A stretch of DNA of 56,989 nucleotides from Mycobacterium sp. (GTDB taxonomy: Bacteria > Actinomycetota > Actinomycetes > Mycobacteriales > Mycobacteriaceae), in NCBI RefSeq assembly GCF_019247615.1, contig NZ_JAFBAT010000139.1:1-56989 (forward strand). The letters run 5' to 3'. Made by a program: the position numbers and the translations under genes. Each line of letters opens with the position of its first letter. The stretch's first letter is position 1. Of this stretch, positions 1 to 11,236 are shown piece after piece. The notes beneath the pieces are model-generated. The model ran no database searches, was not told the origin of the DNA, and saw nothing but the letters and a program-made list of their open reading frames with translations.

Positions 1-87
1 GCACCCAGGCCGCCGCTGAGGCGCGGCAATCCCACACCGCTGAACCGTGACCCCGGCGCCATCCGCGATTCGGCGAGCACTGGGCTC

Positions 88-673
88 CGTCAACCGCCTC
101 GCTCACCGGCGCACACTGGACGACAAACGCCCCTAAAGGCGGCGAGCCGGCGCCTGGTCACGCATAGACACGCATAGACAGACGACTCACCACATTGAAC
201 TCTGAACCACCCTGGCTCTGATGGAAACGTCGAAGCCAAATCTGTGGCCCCTCAACATGTCTCGCGTTCAGTGGGACGCGCAAGTATGATCGCGAAACCC
301 GTCGGCGTGTCCGGGCCGCATTCGCGGCCCTACCCCGGCACCGCCGACGCGCATCGGCATCACCGCCGGCGGCCCGCGCATGGCGATCCACACCTGCCGC
401 ACCGCCCACGCCCGCTCGAGGCGTTCGTGGCCTGCTCGAGGCGTTCGTGGCCCGGTCGCTCAAACTGGCCTTATTACCTGTTGTTTGAGCTCGTCGACGC
501 GATCCCGGCCAACTCGGCGTCGACAGCCCACCCACGCCACCGCCCAGGCCCGCGAATCGCACACCACCGACCCCTGATCCGGGCGTAAGGCTCGGGTGGG
601 GCACGCAAATAAATAGGGAAAATTCCCCATCAACCGCCGCCGACCACCGGCGCACACTTGACCGCAGGCGCCC
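88..673. repeat. Degenerate direct repeat of about 45 bp at 88-132 and 628-673
   Basis: RTCAACCGCC...CACCGGCGCACACTKGAC...CGCCCC found twice, about 540 bp apart. Confidence 0.6.
411..450. repeat. 20-bp tandem repeat (CCYGCTCGAGGCGTTCGTGG x2)
   Basis: Two adjacent 20-bp units differing at one base. Confidence 0.85.
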
Positions 674-775
674 CGGGCGAGGCACCGCCGCAGCGACGGC
701 ACATCCGGACATGATGCACCCGTCGCGGTCATCGCCGAGTCTCTCCCGGGCGCCCTGGATCGACGGGAGGCGGCA

Positions 776-2374
776 ATGTCGTTTGTGATTGCGGCGCCGG
801 AGTTTTTGGCGTCGGCGGCAACGGATCTGTCCAACATCGGCTCGGCGGTGACCGCCGCGAATGCGGCGGCGGCAGGCCCGACGACCGGGCTGCTGGCACC
901 CGGCGCGGATGAGGTGTCGGCGGCGGTGGCATCGCTGTTCTCCGGGCACGCCAAGGAGTTTCAGGCGCTGGGCGCTCGGGCGGCGGAGTTTCATACCCAG
1001 TTCGTGCAGGCCTTGAATGGCGCGGGGGGTGCCTATACGGCCGCCGAGGCGGCTAACGCCTCGCCACTTTGGCAGGCCTGGCAAGACGTGCGGGGCGTGA
1101 TCAATGCGCCCACTGACCAGTTGATCGGGACCCCGTTGATCGGCAAGGGCACAAACGGGGCGCCGGGGACCGGGCAGCCCGGCGGGCCGGGGGGGCTCTT
1201 GTGGGGCCCCGGCGGTGATGGCGGGTCAGGCGCGCCCGGGCAGCCAGGCGGCCGAGGCGGTAACGCCTGGCTTTTCGGCAACGGCGGTCGGGGCGGAACT
1301 GGCGGGGTTGGCGTCACTGGCGCTAACGGCTCCGTGTCCACTGGCATCAACGGCGCCGCCGGCGGCAACGGCGGGGCCGGCGGGGCCGGCGGCCACGGCG
1401 GGCGGTTTGAAGGCGATGGCGGTGCCGGCGGCACCGGCGGGCGGGGCGGTCAGGGCGGTCTCGGCGCCAACGACGCCGGCGCCGGCGCCGGCAACGGTGG
1501 CAACGGCGGCAACGGCGGGGCCCCCGGCCCGGGCGGGATCGCCCGCGGGGCCCTTGGGACCGCGGGAGCCGCGGGCGCAGTCGGCAACGGCGGCAACGGC
1601 GGCAACGGCGGCAACGGCGCCGGCGCCCAGGGCTTAGGCCAGGTCAGCAGCACCGGCGGCAACGGCGGCAACGGCGGCAACGGCCACACCGGCGGCAACG
1701 GCGGCAACGGGGGCGCCGGCGGTTCAGCCGCCCTCCTCAACGGGGTCGGCTCCATCGCCGGTGGTGGTGGTGGTGGTGGCGGCGGCGCCGGCGGCAACAG
1801 CACCGGCGGCGGCACCGGGGGCACCGGTGGCGCCGGCGGAGCCGGCGGCGGCGTCACCGTGAGCAGCAGCCCCAACAATCCCCCCTTCGCCAGCGCCACC
1901 GGCGGCAGCGGGGGTGCGGGCGGAAGCGCCGCCGGCACCGCCGGCGGTCCCGGCGGCGGTGGTGGCGGCGGTGGCGCCACCGCCATCGACAACAGCGGCT
2001 CGATCACCGGCGGCACCGGCGCCAACGGTGGCGGCGCCACCGGCGGCGGCAACGGCGCCCTGGGCGGCATAGCCGTTGGCATTACTAACGGCGACGTCGT
2101 CGTCGCCGGCGGCGGGGGCGGTGGCGGCGGCGGGATCGTGGGCGGCACGGGAGGCGTCGGCGGCGCCGGCGGTTCGGCCGCCAGCGCCGGAGGCACCGGC
2201 GCCGGAGGCGCGGGAGGTGCCGCAGGCCAAGCCGGTGCCGCCGGCACCGCCGTGAGCACAGGCACCGTCGCCGGCGGCGGCGGCGCCGCCGGCACAGGTG
2301 GTGGCGGTGGCGGTGGCGGCGCTAGCACCAACGGCAGCGGCGCCGCCGGCGGCGGCGCCGGCGGCAACGGCTAA
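776..2374 (+). CDS. PE_PGRS family protein
   Basis: N-terminal PE domain ([25 protein letters not shown]...), linker with [20 protein letters not shown]...LFGNGG, then a long GGAGG/GGNGG repeat region to the stop. Confidence 0.93.
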   Translation: MSFVIAAPEFLASAATDLSNIGSAVTAANAAAAGPTTGLLAPGADEVSAAVASLFSGHAKEFQALGARAAEFHTQFVQALNGAGGAYTAAEAANASPLWQAWQDVRGVINAPTDQLIGTPLIGKGTNGAPGTGQPGGPGGLLWGPGGDGGSGAPGQPGGRGGNAWLFGNGGRGGTGGVGVTGANGSVSTGINGAAGGNGGAGGAGGHGGRFEGDGGAGGTGGRGGQGGLGANDAGAGAGNGGNGGNGGAPGPGGIARGALGTAGAAGAVGNGGNGGNGGNGAGAQGLGQVSSTGGNGGNGGNGHTGGNGGNGGAGGSAALLNGVGSIAGGGGGGGGGAGGNSTGGGTGGTGGAGGAGGGVTVSSSPNNPPFASATGGSGGAGGSAAGTAGGPGGGGGGGGATAIDNSGSITGGTGANGGGATGGGNGALGGIAVGITNGDVVVAGGGGGGGGGIVGGTGGVGGAGGSAASAGGTGAGGAGGAAGQAGAAGTAVSTGTVAGGGGAAGTGGGGGGGGASTNGSGAAGGGAGGNG

Positions 2375-2419
2375 CACCGACGGCAGCACCGAACGGCAAC
2401 TAGTTCGTTTAATGCGCCT

Positions 2420-3238
2420 TTAGGCGGACTTGGTGTCCAGTGCCTGGTCGCGGGCGCCGTGTTCGGGGTGTGCGGCCAGGTAGTCGCGCAACGCCTGACG
2501 CCCGCGGTGAATTCGGCTGCGCACGGTGCCCAGCTTGACGCCCAGGGTGGCGCCGATCTCCTCGTAGGACAGACCTTCGATGTCGCACAGCACGACGGCG
2601 GCACGAAACTCCGGCGGCAGCGAATCCAGGGCCGCCTGCAGATCGGGCCCAAGCCGCGCGTCGTGGTAGATCTGCTCGGGGTTGGGCTCGTCGGCGGGCA
2701 CCCTGTCGTAGTCCTCGGGCAGCGCCTCCATCCGGATGCGCGCCCGGCGTCGCACCATGTCGAGGAAGAGGTTGGTGGTGATGCGGTGCAGCCACCCTTC
2801 GAACGTGCCCGGCTGGTAGTTCTGGACCGACCTGAACACGCGGATGAACGTCTCCTGGGTCAGGTCCTCGGCGTCGTGCTGGTTACCGGAGAGCCGGTAG
2901 GCCAGCCGATACACCCGGTCCGCGTGCTGGCGCACCAGTTCATCCCACGACGGCATAGCCGCTTTGTCACCCGTCGCGTCGAACACGGCCGTGCCCCGCA
3001 ACGAGTCGGTGGTCTCCACCCATTCGTCGTCCCGGTACTCCTGGGCGTGCGACATCGTGGCCGGGCTCAAAAGCGTTGTGTTGATTGGTTCCTCCGGATA
3101 TGCCGTGCAGTCGAAGCTTGGCAGTTCGCGCAGTTCGTTCAAGCCGTCAACGCGAAGCTGCCAGTGAGTATTCCCGGCCCAGCGAGAAGTAATCCGCTCT
3201 CGGCGCACTCCGGGTTCCATGGGGATACCGTCGCCCAT
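2420..3238 (-). CDS. sigE: ECF RNA polymerase sigma factor SigE
   Basis: [46 protein letters not shown]...[25 protein letters not shown], nearly identical to mycobacterial SigE; the C-terminus after HPEHG differs. Confidence 0.95.
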   Translation of the reverse strand: MGDGIPMEPGVRRERITSRWAGNTHWQLRVDGLNELRELPSFDCTAYPEEPINTTLLSPATMSHAQEYRDDEWVETTDSLRGTAVFDATGDKAAMPSWDELVRQHADRVYRLAYRLSGNQHDAEDLTQETFIRVFRSVQNYQPGTFEGWLHRITTNLFLDMVRRRARIRMEALPEDYDRVPADEPNPEQIYHDARLGPDLQAALDSLPPEFRAAVVLCDIEGLSYEEIGATLGVKLGTVRSRIHRGRQALRDYLAAHPEHGARDQALDTKSA

Positions 3239-3264
3239 CGGCGTATGCGCGGCATGATAGCAAT

Positions 3265-3283
3265 CTGAGGTTTGGCTGAGAAA
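3265..3283 (-). promoter_or_regulatory. Candidate MprA box upstream of sigE
   Basis: On the minus strand: TTTCTCAG-CCA-AACCTCAG, two 8-bp direct repeats separated by 3 bp, just upstream of a TATCAT -10-like hexamer (3254-3259). Confidence 0.4.
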
Positions 3284-3422
3284 CCAAATCGTTACGCGGC
3301 CTTGACCTGGATAAATTCCGAGGAGAGTGACTTGCGTCGCTCTCGGCGTGCTCGGCGTGTCGTCCCGGGTCGACTAGGCGCGCCTGCCGGAACCCGCCGC
3401 GAATTGGAATACGCTGCGGGGC

Positions 3423-4103
3423 ATGGACGCCAGCGACGCAGGGACCAGCACGGAAACCCCGGTCCCGCCGGCCCCGAGTCGAGCAGAATCCCTCTGCGCC
3501 CACGCCGAGGGGTCGATATCCGAAGATGCGGTCCTGGCCGCCGCGCGGGAGCGGGCCGAAGAGATCGGCGCCGGGCCGGTGACACCCGCGGTCGGTGCAC
3601 TGCTGAGCCTGCTGGCCAAGCTCAGCGGCGGCAAGGCCGTCGCCGAGGTGGGCACGGGCGCGGGCGTCAGCGGGCTGTGGTTGTTGTCTGGTATGAGCGA
3701 CGACGGCGTGCTGACGACGATCGATGTCGAGCCCGAGTACCTGCGGCTCGCCAAGCAGGCGTTCTCCGAGGCCGGCATCGGGCCCTCGCGCACGAGGCTG
3801 ATCGGTGGCCGGGCCCAGGAGGTCCTCACCCGGTTGGCCGACGCGTCCTACGACCTAGTCTTCATCGACGCCGATCCGCTGGACCAGCCCGATTACGTCG
3901 TCGAGGGTGTGCGGCTGCTTCGACCCGGCGGCGTCATCGTCGTCCACCGCGCGGCGCTCGGCGGGCGCGCCGGTGATCCCGCGGCACGCGATCCCGAGGT
4001 GGCCGCGGTGCGTGAGGCCGCCCGGCTCATTGCCGAGGACGAGCGGCTCACCCCGGCGCTGGTGCCGCTTGGCGACGGGCTGTTGGCCGCGGTCCGCGAC
4101 TGA
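3423..4103 (+). CDS. O-methyltransferase (Rv1220c-like)
   Basis: SAM-binding motif [15 protein letters not shown] and FIDADP motif; synteny next to sigE. Confidence 0.88.
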   Translation: MDASDAGTSTETPVPPAPSRAESLCAHAEGSISEDAVLAAARERAEEIGAGPVTPAVGALLSLLAKLSGGKAVAEVGTGAGVSGLWLLSGMSDDGVLTTIDVEPEYLRLAKQAFSEAGIGPSRTRLIGGRAQEVLTRLADASYDLVFIDADPLDQPDYVVEGVRLLRPGGVIVVHRAALGGRAGDPAARDPEVAAVREAARLIAEDERLTPALVPLGDGLLAAVRD

Positions 4104-4166
4104 CAGCGTCTGGCGGGGCCGGCCAACCTTTACGCGACCTTGACGGGTCGCCTCCTTGACCCGGGA

Positions 4167-4202
4167 CTGAACATGCGTTTAGCGTACTGAACATGCGTTC
4201 AG
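4167..4202. promoter_or_regulatory. Tandem palindromic operator (CTGAACATGCGTTYAG x2, 20-bp period)
   Basis: 4167-4182 CTGAACATGCGTTTAG and 4187-4202 CTGAACATGCGTTCAG; the second is a perfect inverted repeat (CTGAAC-ATGC-GTTCAG) and contains the TetR start codon. Confidence 0.7.
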
Positions 4203-4831
4203 CCGACCTGACTGCCGCCGCCCGAATCCGCGACGCGGCGATCGTGCAGTTCGGCGAGCACGGCTTTGGCGTCGGGCTCAGGGCCGTTGCCGAAGCGGCG
4301 GGGGTGAGCGCGGGGCTGGTCATCCACCACTTCGGCTCCAAGGAAGGCCTGCGCAAGGCCTGCGACGACTACATCGCCGAGGAGATCCGCAGCAGCAAGT
4401 CGGAGGCGCTGAAGTCCAACGACCCCGCCACCTGGTTCGGGCAGCTGGCCGAGATCGAGGAGTACGCCCCGCTGATGGCCTACGTGGTGCGCAGCATGGT
4501 GTCCGGCGGCGACCTGGCGAAGACGTTGTGGCGAAGGATGATCGACAACGCCGAGGAGTACATGGAAGAAGGTGTGCGCGCCGGGACGATCAAGCCCAGC
4601 CGCGACCCGCACGCCCGGGCGAAATATCTCGGCATCACCGGCGGCGGGGGTTTCCTGCTGTATCTGCAAATGCACGACACGCCAACGGATCTGCGAGCCG
4701 TCCTGCGCGACTACGCCCGGGACATGATCCTGCCCGCCCTCGAGATCTACACCGAGGGCCTGATGACGGACCGCACCATGTACGACGCATTCCTGGCCGC
4801 CGAAGAGCAAGGAGGATCCCATGCCCACTGA
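4193..4831 (+). CDS. TetR family transcriptional regulator (Rv1219c-like)
   Basis: N-terminal [47 protein letters not shown]. Confidence 0.92.
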   Translation: MRSADLTAAARIRDAAIVQFGEHGFGVGLRAVAEAAGVSAGLVIHHFGSKEGLRKACDDYIAEEIRSSKSEALKSNDPATWFGQLAEIEEYAPLMAYVVRSMVSGGDLAKTLWRRMIDNAEEYMEEGVRAGTIKPSRDPHARAKYLGITGGGGFLLYLQMHDTPTDLRAVLRDYARDMILPALEIYTEGLMTDRTMYDAFLAAEEQGGSHAH

Positions 4832-5759
4832 CAACTCCGACAAGGTCGCACCCATCGACGTCCGCGGTTTGACGAAGAACTTCGGCGCGGTGCGCGCGCT
4901 TGACGGCCTGGATCTCACCGTGAGCGCAGGGGAAGTGCACGGGTTTCTCGGGCCGAACGGGGCCGGCAAGTCGACGACCATCCGCATCCTGCTCGGCCTG
5001 GTGAAAGCGGACGGCGGGCGGGCGCGCCTGCTGGGCGGCGATCCGTGGACCGACGCGGTCGAACTGCACCGCCAATTGGCCTACGTGCCAGGCGATGTGA
5101 CGCTGTGGCCCTCACTGACCGGCGGCGAGACCATCGACCTGCTGGCCCGGATGCGCGGGGGCATCGACGAAAAGCGGCGTGCCGAGCTGATCGAGCGCTT
5201 CGATCTCGACCCACACAAGAAGACGCGCACCTACTCGAAGGGCAATCGGCAAAAGGTCTCCCTGATTTCGGCCTTCTCCTCACACGCCCGCCTGCTGCTG
5301 CTGGACGAGCCGAGCAGCGGCCTGGACCCCTTGATGGAGAACGTGTTTCGGCAATGCGTCGGCGAGGCCCGGGATCGCGGGACGACGGTATTGCTGTCCA
5401 GTCACATCCTGGCCGAAACCGAAGCGCTGTGCGAGCGGGTGACCATCATAAGGGCCGGCCGGACCATCGAGAGCGGTTCGCTGGAGTCCATGCGACATCT
5501 CAGCCGGACCTCCATCAAGGCCGAAATGACGGGTGACCCAGGAGATCTCACCCGGATCGACGGGGTCGAAGACGTCACCATCGAGGGCAACACGCTGCGC
5601 GCCCAGGTCGACAGCGAAAGCCTCGGAGAGCTCATCCGGGCCCTCGGCGACGCGGGCGTCCGCAGCCTCGTCAGCCAGCCCCCGACTCTCGAGGAACTCT
5701 TCCTGCGCCACTACAGCACCGCAGACACGGGCGTCCCGGACGAGAAGGTCTCGGCATGA
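4821..5759 (+). CDS. ABC transporter ATP-binding protein (Rv1218c-like)
   Basis: Walker [10 protein letters not shown], signature-region YSKGNRQKV, Walker [14 protein letters not shown]. Confidence 0.95.
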   Translation: MPTDNSDKVAPIDVRGLTKNFGAVRALDGLDLTVSAGEVHGFLGPNGAGKSTTIRILLGLVKADGGRARLLGGDPWTDAVELHRQLAYVPGDVTLWPSLTGGETIDLLARMRGGIDEKRRAELIERFDLDPHKKTRTYSKGNRQKVSLISAFSSHARLLLLDEPSSGLDPLMENVFRQCVGEARDRGTTVLLSSHILAETEALCERVTIIRAGRTIESGSLESMRHLSRTSIKAEMTGDPGDLTRIDGVEDVTIEGNTLRAQVDSESLGELIRALGDAGVRSLVSQPPTLEELFLRHYSTADTGVPDEKVSA

Positions 5760-7399
5760 GTACCGCCACCATCCTCGATCGGCCACGCCGCCCGGCGCAC
5801 CCGGCGCCCCGGGGTTCGAACTTCTCCGGCACGCTGCCGATGCTGCGCCTTTACCTGCGCCGCGATCGGGTCTCGTTGCCGCTGTGGGTTTTTCTGCTGT
5901 CGGTGCCGTTGGCGAGCGTCTACGTCGGCAGCATCCTGAAGGTGTATCCCACGCAGGCCGCCCGCGCCGCGTTCAGAGCATCCGTCATGGCCAGCCCGGC
6001 CCAGCGTGCGCTCTACGGGCAGGTCTACAACGACAGCATCGGGGCGGTGGGCATCTGGAAAGCCGGGATGTTCCACCTGCTCATTGCCGTGGCCGTCATT
6101 CTCACGGTGATTCGGCACACCCGCGCCGACGAGGAAAGCGGTCGCACCGAACTGCTGGACTCCACCGCGGTCGGCCGCTACGCGAGCCTGAGCGCGGCGC
6201 TGATACTCGCCTTCGGGGCGTCGATCGCCACCGGCGCGATCGGCGCGGCGGGCCTGCTGACCACCGACATCCCGGCCGGAGGGTCGCTCGCCTTCGCGGC
6301 GGCGCTGGCGGGATCCGGCCTGGTGTTCGGCGCCGTCGCCGCGGTGGCCGCCCAACTGTCGCCGAGTGCCCGGTTCGCCCGCGGCGTGGCGATCGCCGCG
6401 TTGGGCGCCGCCTACGGGCTGCGCGCCGTCGGTGACGCCGGTGACGGCAGGCTGTCGTGGCTATCGCCGCTGGGATGGTCGCTGCAGGTCCGCCCGTACG
6501 CGGGCGATCGGTGGTGGGTGCTGGTGTTGCATCTGGTCACGACGGTGTCGCTCACCCTGGTGGCTTACCGGCTGCTCGCGGGCCGCGACGTGGGCGCCGG
6601 ACTGATCGCGGAACGCGCAGGCCCGGGCACCGCCGGAGTGCGCCTGCGCGGCGTCAACGGGCTCGCGTGGCGGCTGGACCGCGGCCAGCTGTTGTTGTGG
6701 ACCGCGGGGCTGTGCCTATACGGCGTGGTGCTAGGCAGCGTGGTGCACGGCATCGGCGACGAGCTGGGCAGCAGCACTGTTGCGCGCGACATCGTGGCCC
6801 GGATGGGCGGCACCAGTGCCTTAGAGGAGGCCTTCATCGCGGTGGCGTTCACCATGATGGGCATGGCGGCCGCCGCGTTCGCCACCTCGCTCACCCTGCG
6901 ATTGCAGCAGGAAGAAGCCGCGCAGCGGGCCGAGCCGACATTGGCCGGTGCAGTTTCCCGAATCCGTTGGTTTGCAAGTCATTTGGTAACCGCGGTACTC
7001 GGGTCCGCGGTTGCGATGCTGCTCAGCGGCCTGGCCGCCGGAATCGCCTACGGCGTCGCGGCCGGCGATCTCGGCGGCAAGGTGGCCCTCGTGACCGCAA
7101 GCGCTGCCGTGCAGCTACCCGCCGTCTGGCTGCTCCCGGCGGTGACGGTCGGGGTGTTCGGTATCGCACCGCGGTTCACACCCGCTGCGTGGGCCGTGCT
7201 CGTCGGGTTCGTCGCGGTATACCTGATCGGTGAGCTGGCCCGGTTCCCCCGGTGGTTGCTGGACCTCGAGCCCTTCGCACACGTCCCGCGGGTCGGCAGC
7301 GACTTCACCGCTGCGCCGTTGCTGTGGCTGCTGGCCATCGACGCGGCACTGATTGCGCTGGGCACCATAGCTTTTCGACACCGTGACCTGCGTTGTTAG
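5756..7399 (+). CDS. ABC exporter permease (Rv1217c-like)
   Basis: Multi-pass membrane protein overlapping the ATPase by 4 nt (ATGA). Confidence 0.9.
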   Translation: MSTATILDRPRRPAHPAPRGSNFSGTLPMLRLYLRRDRVSLPLWVFLLSVPLASVYVGSILKVYPTQAARAAFRASVMASPAQRALYGQVYNDSIGAVGIWKAGMFHLLIAVAVILTVIRHTRADEESGRTELLDSTAVGRYASLSAALILAFGASIATGAIGAAGLLTTDIPAGGSLAFAAALAGSGLVFGAVAAVAAQLSPSARFARGVAIAALGAAYGLRAVGDAGDGRLSWLSPLGWSLQVRPYAGDRWWVLVLHLVTTVSLTLVAYRLLAGRDVGAGLIAERAGPGTAGVRLRGVNGLAWRLDRGQLLLWTAGLCLYGVVLGSVVHGIGDELGSSTVARDIVARMGGTSALEEAFIAVAFTMMGMAAAAFATSLTLRLQQEEAAQRAEPTLAGAVSRIRWFASHLVTAVLGSAVAMLLSGLAAGIAYGVAAGDLGGKVALVTASAAVQLPAVWLLPAVTVGVFGIAPRFTPAAWAVLVGFVAVYLIGELARFPRWLLDLEPFAHVPRVGSDFTAAPLLWLLAIDAALIALGTIAFRHRDLRC

Positions 7400-7407
7400 G
7401 AACGACC

Positions 7408-8082
7408 ATGAAACTCGCGCTCCGAGTTACCACGTCCTCGATCGCCGGGCTCATCACCTTCGGGTTGATCCTTTTCGGGCCGGCCGGCACGTTCCGCTAC
7501 TGGCAGGCATGGCTTTTCATCGTCGTGTTCACGGTGGTGACGATCGGCCCGACGATCCACCTGGCACGAACCAATCCCACAGTCCTTGAGCGGCGAATGC
7601 ACGCCGGCCCGCGGGCGGAAACCCGGCCGGCGCAGAAGTTCATCGTCACCGCCAGTTTCCTGGCCATCTTCGCGATGATGGCGTTCAGCGCTTTCGACCA
7701 CCGGATGGGTTGGTCGGGCGTGCCGGTGTGGGTGTGCCTGCTCGGCGATGTGCTGGTGGCGGCGGGAGTGGGCACCACGATGCTGGTGGTCCTGCAGAAC
7801 AATTACGCCGCCGCCACCGTCACGGTGGAAGAGGGCCAGAAGGTGGCCTCCGGGGGGCTCTACAAGTTCGTCCGGCACCCGATGTACGCCGGCAGCCTGG
7901 TCATGATGGTCGGCATACCGCTGGCGCTCGGCTCCTACTGGGGACTGCTCGTCATCATCGCGGGCATTCCGATGCTCGTTCTGCGCATCGTCGACGAGGA
8001 GAAGCTGCTCACCGAGGAGCTGGCCGGGTATCGCGAATACGCTCAGCGGGTTCGCTACCGGTTGGTGCCCAGCGTGTGGTGA
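7408..8082 (+). CDS. Isoprenylcysteine/phospholipid-type methyltransferase membrane protein (Rv1216c-like)
   Basis: C-terminal GGLYKFVRHPMYAGSL...EEKLLTEELAGYREYAQRVRYRLVP motif. Confidence 0.85.
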   Translation: MKLALRVTTSSIAGLITFGLILFGPAGTFRYWQAWLFIVVFTVVTIGPTIHLARTNPTVLERRMHAGPRAETRPAQKFIVTASFLAIFAMMAFSAFDHRMGWSGVPVWVCLLGDVLVAAGVGTTMLVVLQNNYAAATVTVEEGQKVASGGLYKFVRHPMYAGSLVMMVGIPLALGSYWGLLVIIAGIPMLVLRIVDEEKLLTEELAGYREYAQRVRYRLVPSVW

Positions 8083-8109
8083 CTGCCCACGGCGCTTTAG
8101 GGTAGCGGC

Positions 8110-9804
8110 GTGGCCCACAAGACGACACCCGCGCTGGACCGGCCATGGCGCCGTTCCGGCGCCCTTCGCTACGCACTCGAGCGGATTCGCGGCATCGCCC
8201 AACCCCCCGTAACCGTGACCGATTCGCCGGCCGACATCGTTATCGACCGCGACCTCGCCGCACCGACGCGCGACGGAACGATGTTGCGGATCAACGTCTT
8301 TCGCAAGTCCCACGCCGACGCCCGGCCCGTCATCCTGAGCATCCACCCCTACGGCAAGGACAACCTGCCGAAGCGCAAGGGCGGCAGGTGGACCTATTCG
8401 GTCCAATACCGCGTATTGCGGCAACCGAAGCCGTTGACCTTTTCGGCCCTCACCGGTTGGGAGGCGCCGGATCCCGGGTGGTGGACCGCGCAAGGCTTCG
8501 CCGTGGTGAATGCCGACTCGCGCGGCTGCGGGCATTCCGACGGCACCGGCAATCTGCTGTCGCACCAGGAAGCCGAGGACACTTACGACCTCGTCCAGTG
8601 GATCGCCGAACAGCCCTGGTGCGACGGCAACGTCGTAATGCTGGGCGTGTCCTACCTGGCCATCAGCCAGTACGCCGTTGCCGCGCTGCGGCCGCCGGCG
8701 CTGCGGGCGATCTGCCCGTGGGAAGGTTTCACCGACGCCTACCGCGATCTGACATTTCCGGGCGGTGTGCGCGAGACCGGCTTCACCCGGATGTGGTCGC
8801 GCAACGTTCGTCGGGACACGCGGCAGGCTTACGACCTGGCCCGGATGCAGGACCAGCATCCGCTGCGGGACGACGTCTGGCGCTCGCTGGCACCCGACTT
8901 GTCGGCAATCGAGGTGCCCATGCTCGTCTGCGGCAGCTTCTCGGATAACAACCTGCACAGCCGCGGATCGATCCGGGCCTTCACCCGTGCGGGCTCCTCC
9001 TACGCGCGGCTCTACACCCATCGCGGCGGCAAGTGGGCAACCTTCTACTCCGACACCGCCCTGGCCGAACAGCTGAAGTTCTTCCGCGCCGTGCTGGGCG
9101 GCGCGCCCGCATCGCGCAGCGTGCGCCTTGAGGTGCGCGAGGATCGCGACACCGTCACCGCGGTGCGCGAAGAATCCGAATGGCCCCTTGCACGTACCCG
9201 TTGGCGCCCAATGTATCTCGGGCAAGGCGGGACGCTGACCCCCGAGCAGCCGCCGGCGGCAGGCCACCGTACGTTCGAAAACCTGTCTGCCGCAGCGGCA
9301 TTCAGCTATACGGTTCCGGCAGACACCGAGTTGGTCGGCCCGATGGCGGTCCGGTTGTGGGTGGAGCTGCGTGGTTGTGACGACGCCAACCTGTTCGTCG
9401 GTGTCGAAAAGTGGCGCTGCGGCCGGTTCCGGGGAACGTTCATCGGATTCGAGGGCTCATACGGCTATGGCCGCGACCGGGTGACGACCGGCTGGCAGCG
9501 GATCGCGCTGCGCGCCCTCGACCCCGAGCTCTCGCGGCCGTGGGAGCCCGTACCGGCGTGCACCGATCCGCGGCCGGTCTCCGCCGGTGAAGTGGTCGCG
9601 GTCGACGTCGCACTGGGACCGTCGGCCACGTTGTTCCGTGCCGGCGAGCAACTGCGGCTGGTGGTCGCCGGACGCTGGCTGTGTCCGAGAAACCCGTTAA
9701 CTGGCCAGCTGCCGGCGGCCTACACCCACTCGCCGCGCGGTCGGATCACCCTGCACTGGGGCCCGCGCCACGACGCACACCTGCTGATCCCGGAGATCCC
9801 CTAA
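8110..9804 (+). CDS. CocE/NonD family hydrolase (Rv1215c-like)
   Basis: MLRINVFRK...VVNADSRGCGHSDG...MLGVSYLAISQYAVAALRPPALRAICPWEG. Confidence 0.92.
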   Translation: MAHKTTPALDRPWRRSGALRYALERIRGIAQPPVTVTDSPADIVIDRDLAAPTRDGTMLRINVFRKSHADARPVILSIHPYGKDNLPKRKGGRWTYSVQYRVLRQPKPLTFSALTGWEAPDPGWWTAQGFAVVNADSRGCGHSDGTGNLLSHQEAEDTYDLVQWIAEQPWCDGNVVMLGVSYLAISQYAVAALRPPALRAICPWEGFTDAYRDLTFPGGVRETGFTRMWSRNVRRDTRQAYDLARMQDQHPLRDDVWRSLAPDLSAIEVPMLVCGSFSDNNLHSRGSIRAFTRAGSSYARLYTHRGGKWATFYSDTALAEQLKFFRAVLGGAPASRSVRLEVREDRDTVTAVREESEWPLARTRWRPMYLGQGGTLTPEQPPAAGHRTFENLSAAAAFSYTVPADTELVGPMAVRLWVELRGCDDANLFVGVEKWRCGRFRGTFIGFEGSYGYGRDRVTTGWQRIALRALDPELSRPWEPVPACTDPRPVSAGEVVAVDVALGPSATLFRAGEQLRLVVAGRWLCPRNPLTGQLPAAYTHSPRGRITLHWGPRHDAHLLIPEIP

Positions 9805-9825
9805 ATCGCCGAGCAGCTCGCGGTA

Positions 9826-11040
9826 CTAGATCCAGACGCCCTTGCCCACCGCGACCACGCCGCCGACGCTGATCGCGAAGCGCTCGCGGTCGCGTTCCAG
9901 ATCCACCCCAACCATCTCGCCGGGGCCCACGACGACGTTCTTGTCCAGGATGGCATGGCGCACCACCGCGCCACGGCCGACGCGAGCGCCCGGCATGATC
10001 ACGCTGCCCTCGACGATCGCGCCGTCGTCGACCACGACGTTGGAGGACAGCACCGAGTTGCGCACCGACGCCGCCGAGATGATGCTGCCTGCGCCCACCA
10101 CCGACTCCTGGGCGGAGCCGCCGTTGACGAACTTGGCCGGAGCGAGGTTCTCCGACTCGCCGCGAATGGGCCAGCGCTTGTTGTACAGGTTGAAAACCGG
10201 ATGCACCGACACCAGGTCCATGTGCGCGTCGTAGAAGGCATCCAGGGTCCCGACGTCACGCCAGTAGCCCCGGTCGCGGTCGGTGGCCCCGGGCACCTCG
10301 TTGTCGGAGAAGTCGTACACCGCGGCCATCCCGTCGTCCACCAATCGCGGAACGATGTCGCCGCCCATGTCGTGATCCGAGTGGTCGTCATCGGCGTCGG
10401 CGCGGATCGCGTCGATGAGCACCTTGGTGGTGAAGATGTAGTTGCCCATCGAAACGAACGTCGAGTCCGGGTCGTCGGGCGTTCCGGGAGGATTCATCGG
10501 CTTCTCCACGAAATCGCGGATGCGGCCGGAGTCGTCGGCGTCAATGCACCCGAACGCGCTGGCCTCCCCGCGCGGAACCCTGATCCCGGCCACGGTCGCG
10601 CCGGCCCCGCTGTCGATGTGGAAGCGCACCATCTGCTCCGGGTCCATCCGATACACGTGGTCTGCGCCGAAAACGACTATGTAGTCGGGGTCTTCGTCGT
10701 AGATCAGGTTGAGCGACTGGTAGATCGCGTCGGCGGATCCGGTGTACCAACGCGGGCCGAGCCGCTGCTGTGCCGGCACCGGCGTGATGTACTCGCCGGC
10801 CAGGCCGGACAACCGCCAGTTCTGCGAAATGTGACGGTCGAGTGAATGCGACTTGTATTGCGTGAGAACACATATTCTCAGATAGCGGGCGTTGACGAGA
10901 TTGGAAAGCACGAAATCGATCAGCCGATAGGCGCCGCCGAAGGGAACCGCGGGTTTGGCCCGGTCCGCTGTCAGCGGGTACAGCCGCTTGCCCTCACCGC
11001 CGGCCAGGACAATGCCCAGCACGTGTGGTGCTTCCCTCAT
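9826..11040 (-). CDS. glgC: Glucose-1-phosphate adenylyltransferase
   Basis: [45 protein letters not shown]. Confidence 0.97.
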   Translation of the reverse strand: MREAPHVLGIVLAGGEGKRLYPLTADRAKPAVPFGGAYRLIDFVLSNLVNARYLRICVLTQYKSHSLDRHISQNWRLSGLAGEYITPVPAQQRLGPRWYTGSADAIYQSLNLIYDEDPDYIVVFGADHVYRMDPEQMVRFHIDSGAGATVAGIRVPRGEASAFGCIDADDSGRIRDFVEKPMNPPGTPDDPDSTFVSMGNYIFTTKVLIDAIRADADDDHSDHDMGGDIVPRLVDDGMAAVYDFSDNEVPGATDRDRGYWRDVGTLDAFYDAHMDLVSVHPVFNLYNKRWPIRGESENLAPAKFVNGGSAQESVVGAGSIISAASVRNSVLSSNVVVDDGAIVEGSVIMPGARVGRGAVVRHAILDKNVVVGPGEMVGVDLERDRERFAISVGGVVAVGKGVWI

Positions 11041-11236
11041 GGCTACAAACTATCGGCCACCGCGAACCACTGCCAGGGGGACAGCGCTATTCGCGCACTC
11101 TCAGGCTGTCTTTCAATGCTTTTGGCTTAGCGGCATCGCCGAACCCAAGCGCACGTCGCCGAACCCGAGCCCAATTGTCCGGCTCCGCAACGGCCCGACT
11201 CGCGGGCCGCCGCGTCGCCGAACTAGCGTGCGGTAT

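Noticed and set aside
1450-2367. Proline-rich minus-strand ORF and CRISPR-like short repeats
   Set aside because: Complement of the PGRS GGC/GCC repeats; no constant repeat/spacer pattern.
7396-9267. 623-aa minus-strand ORF
   Set aside because: Antisense to the Rv1216c-like methyltransferase and CocE hydrolase, both of which have clear family motifs.
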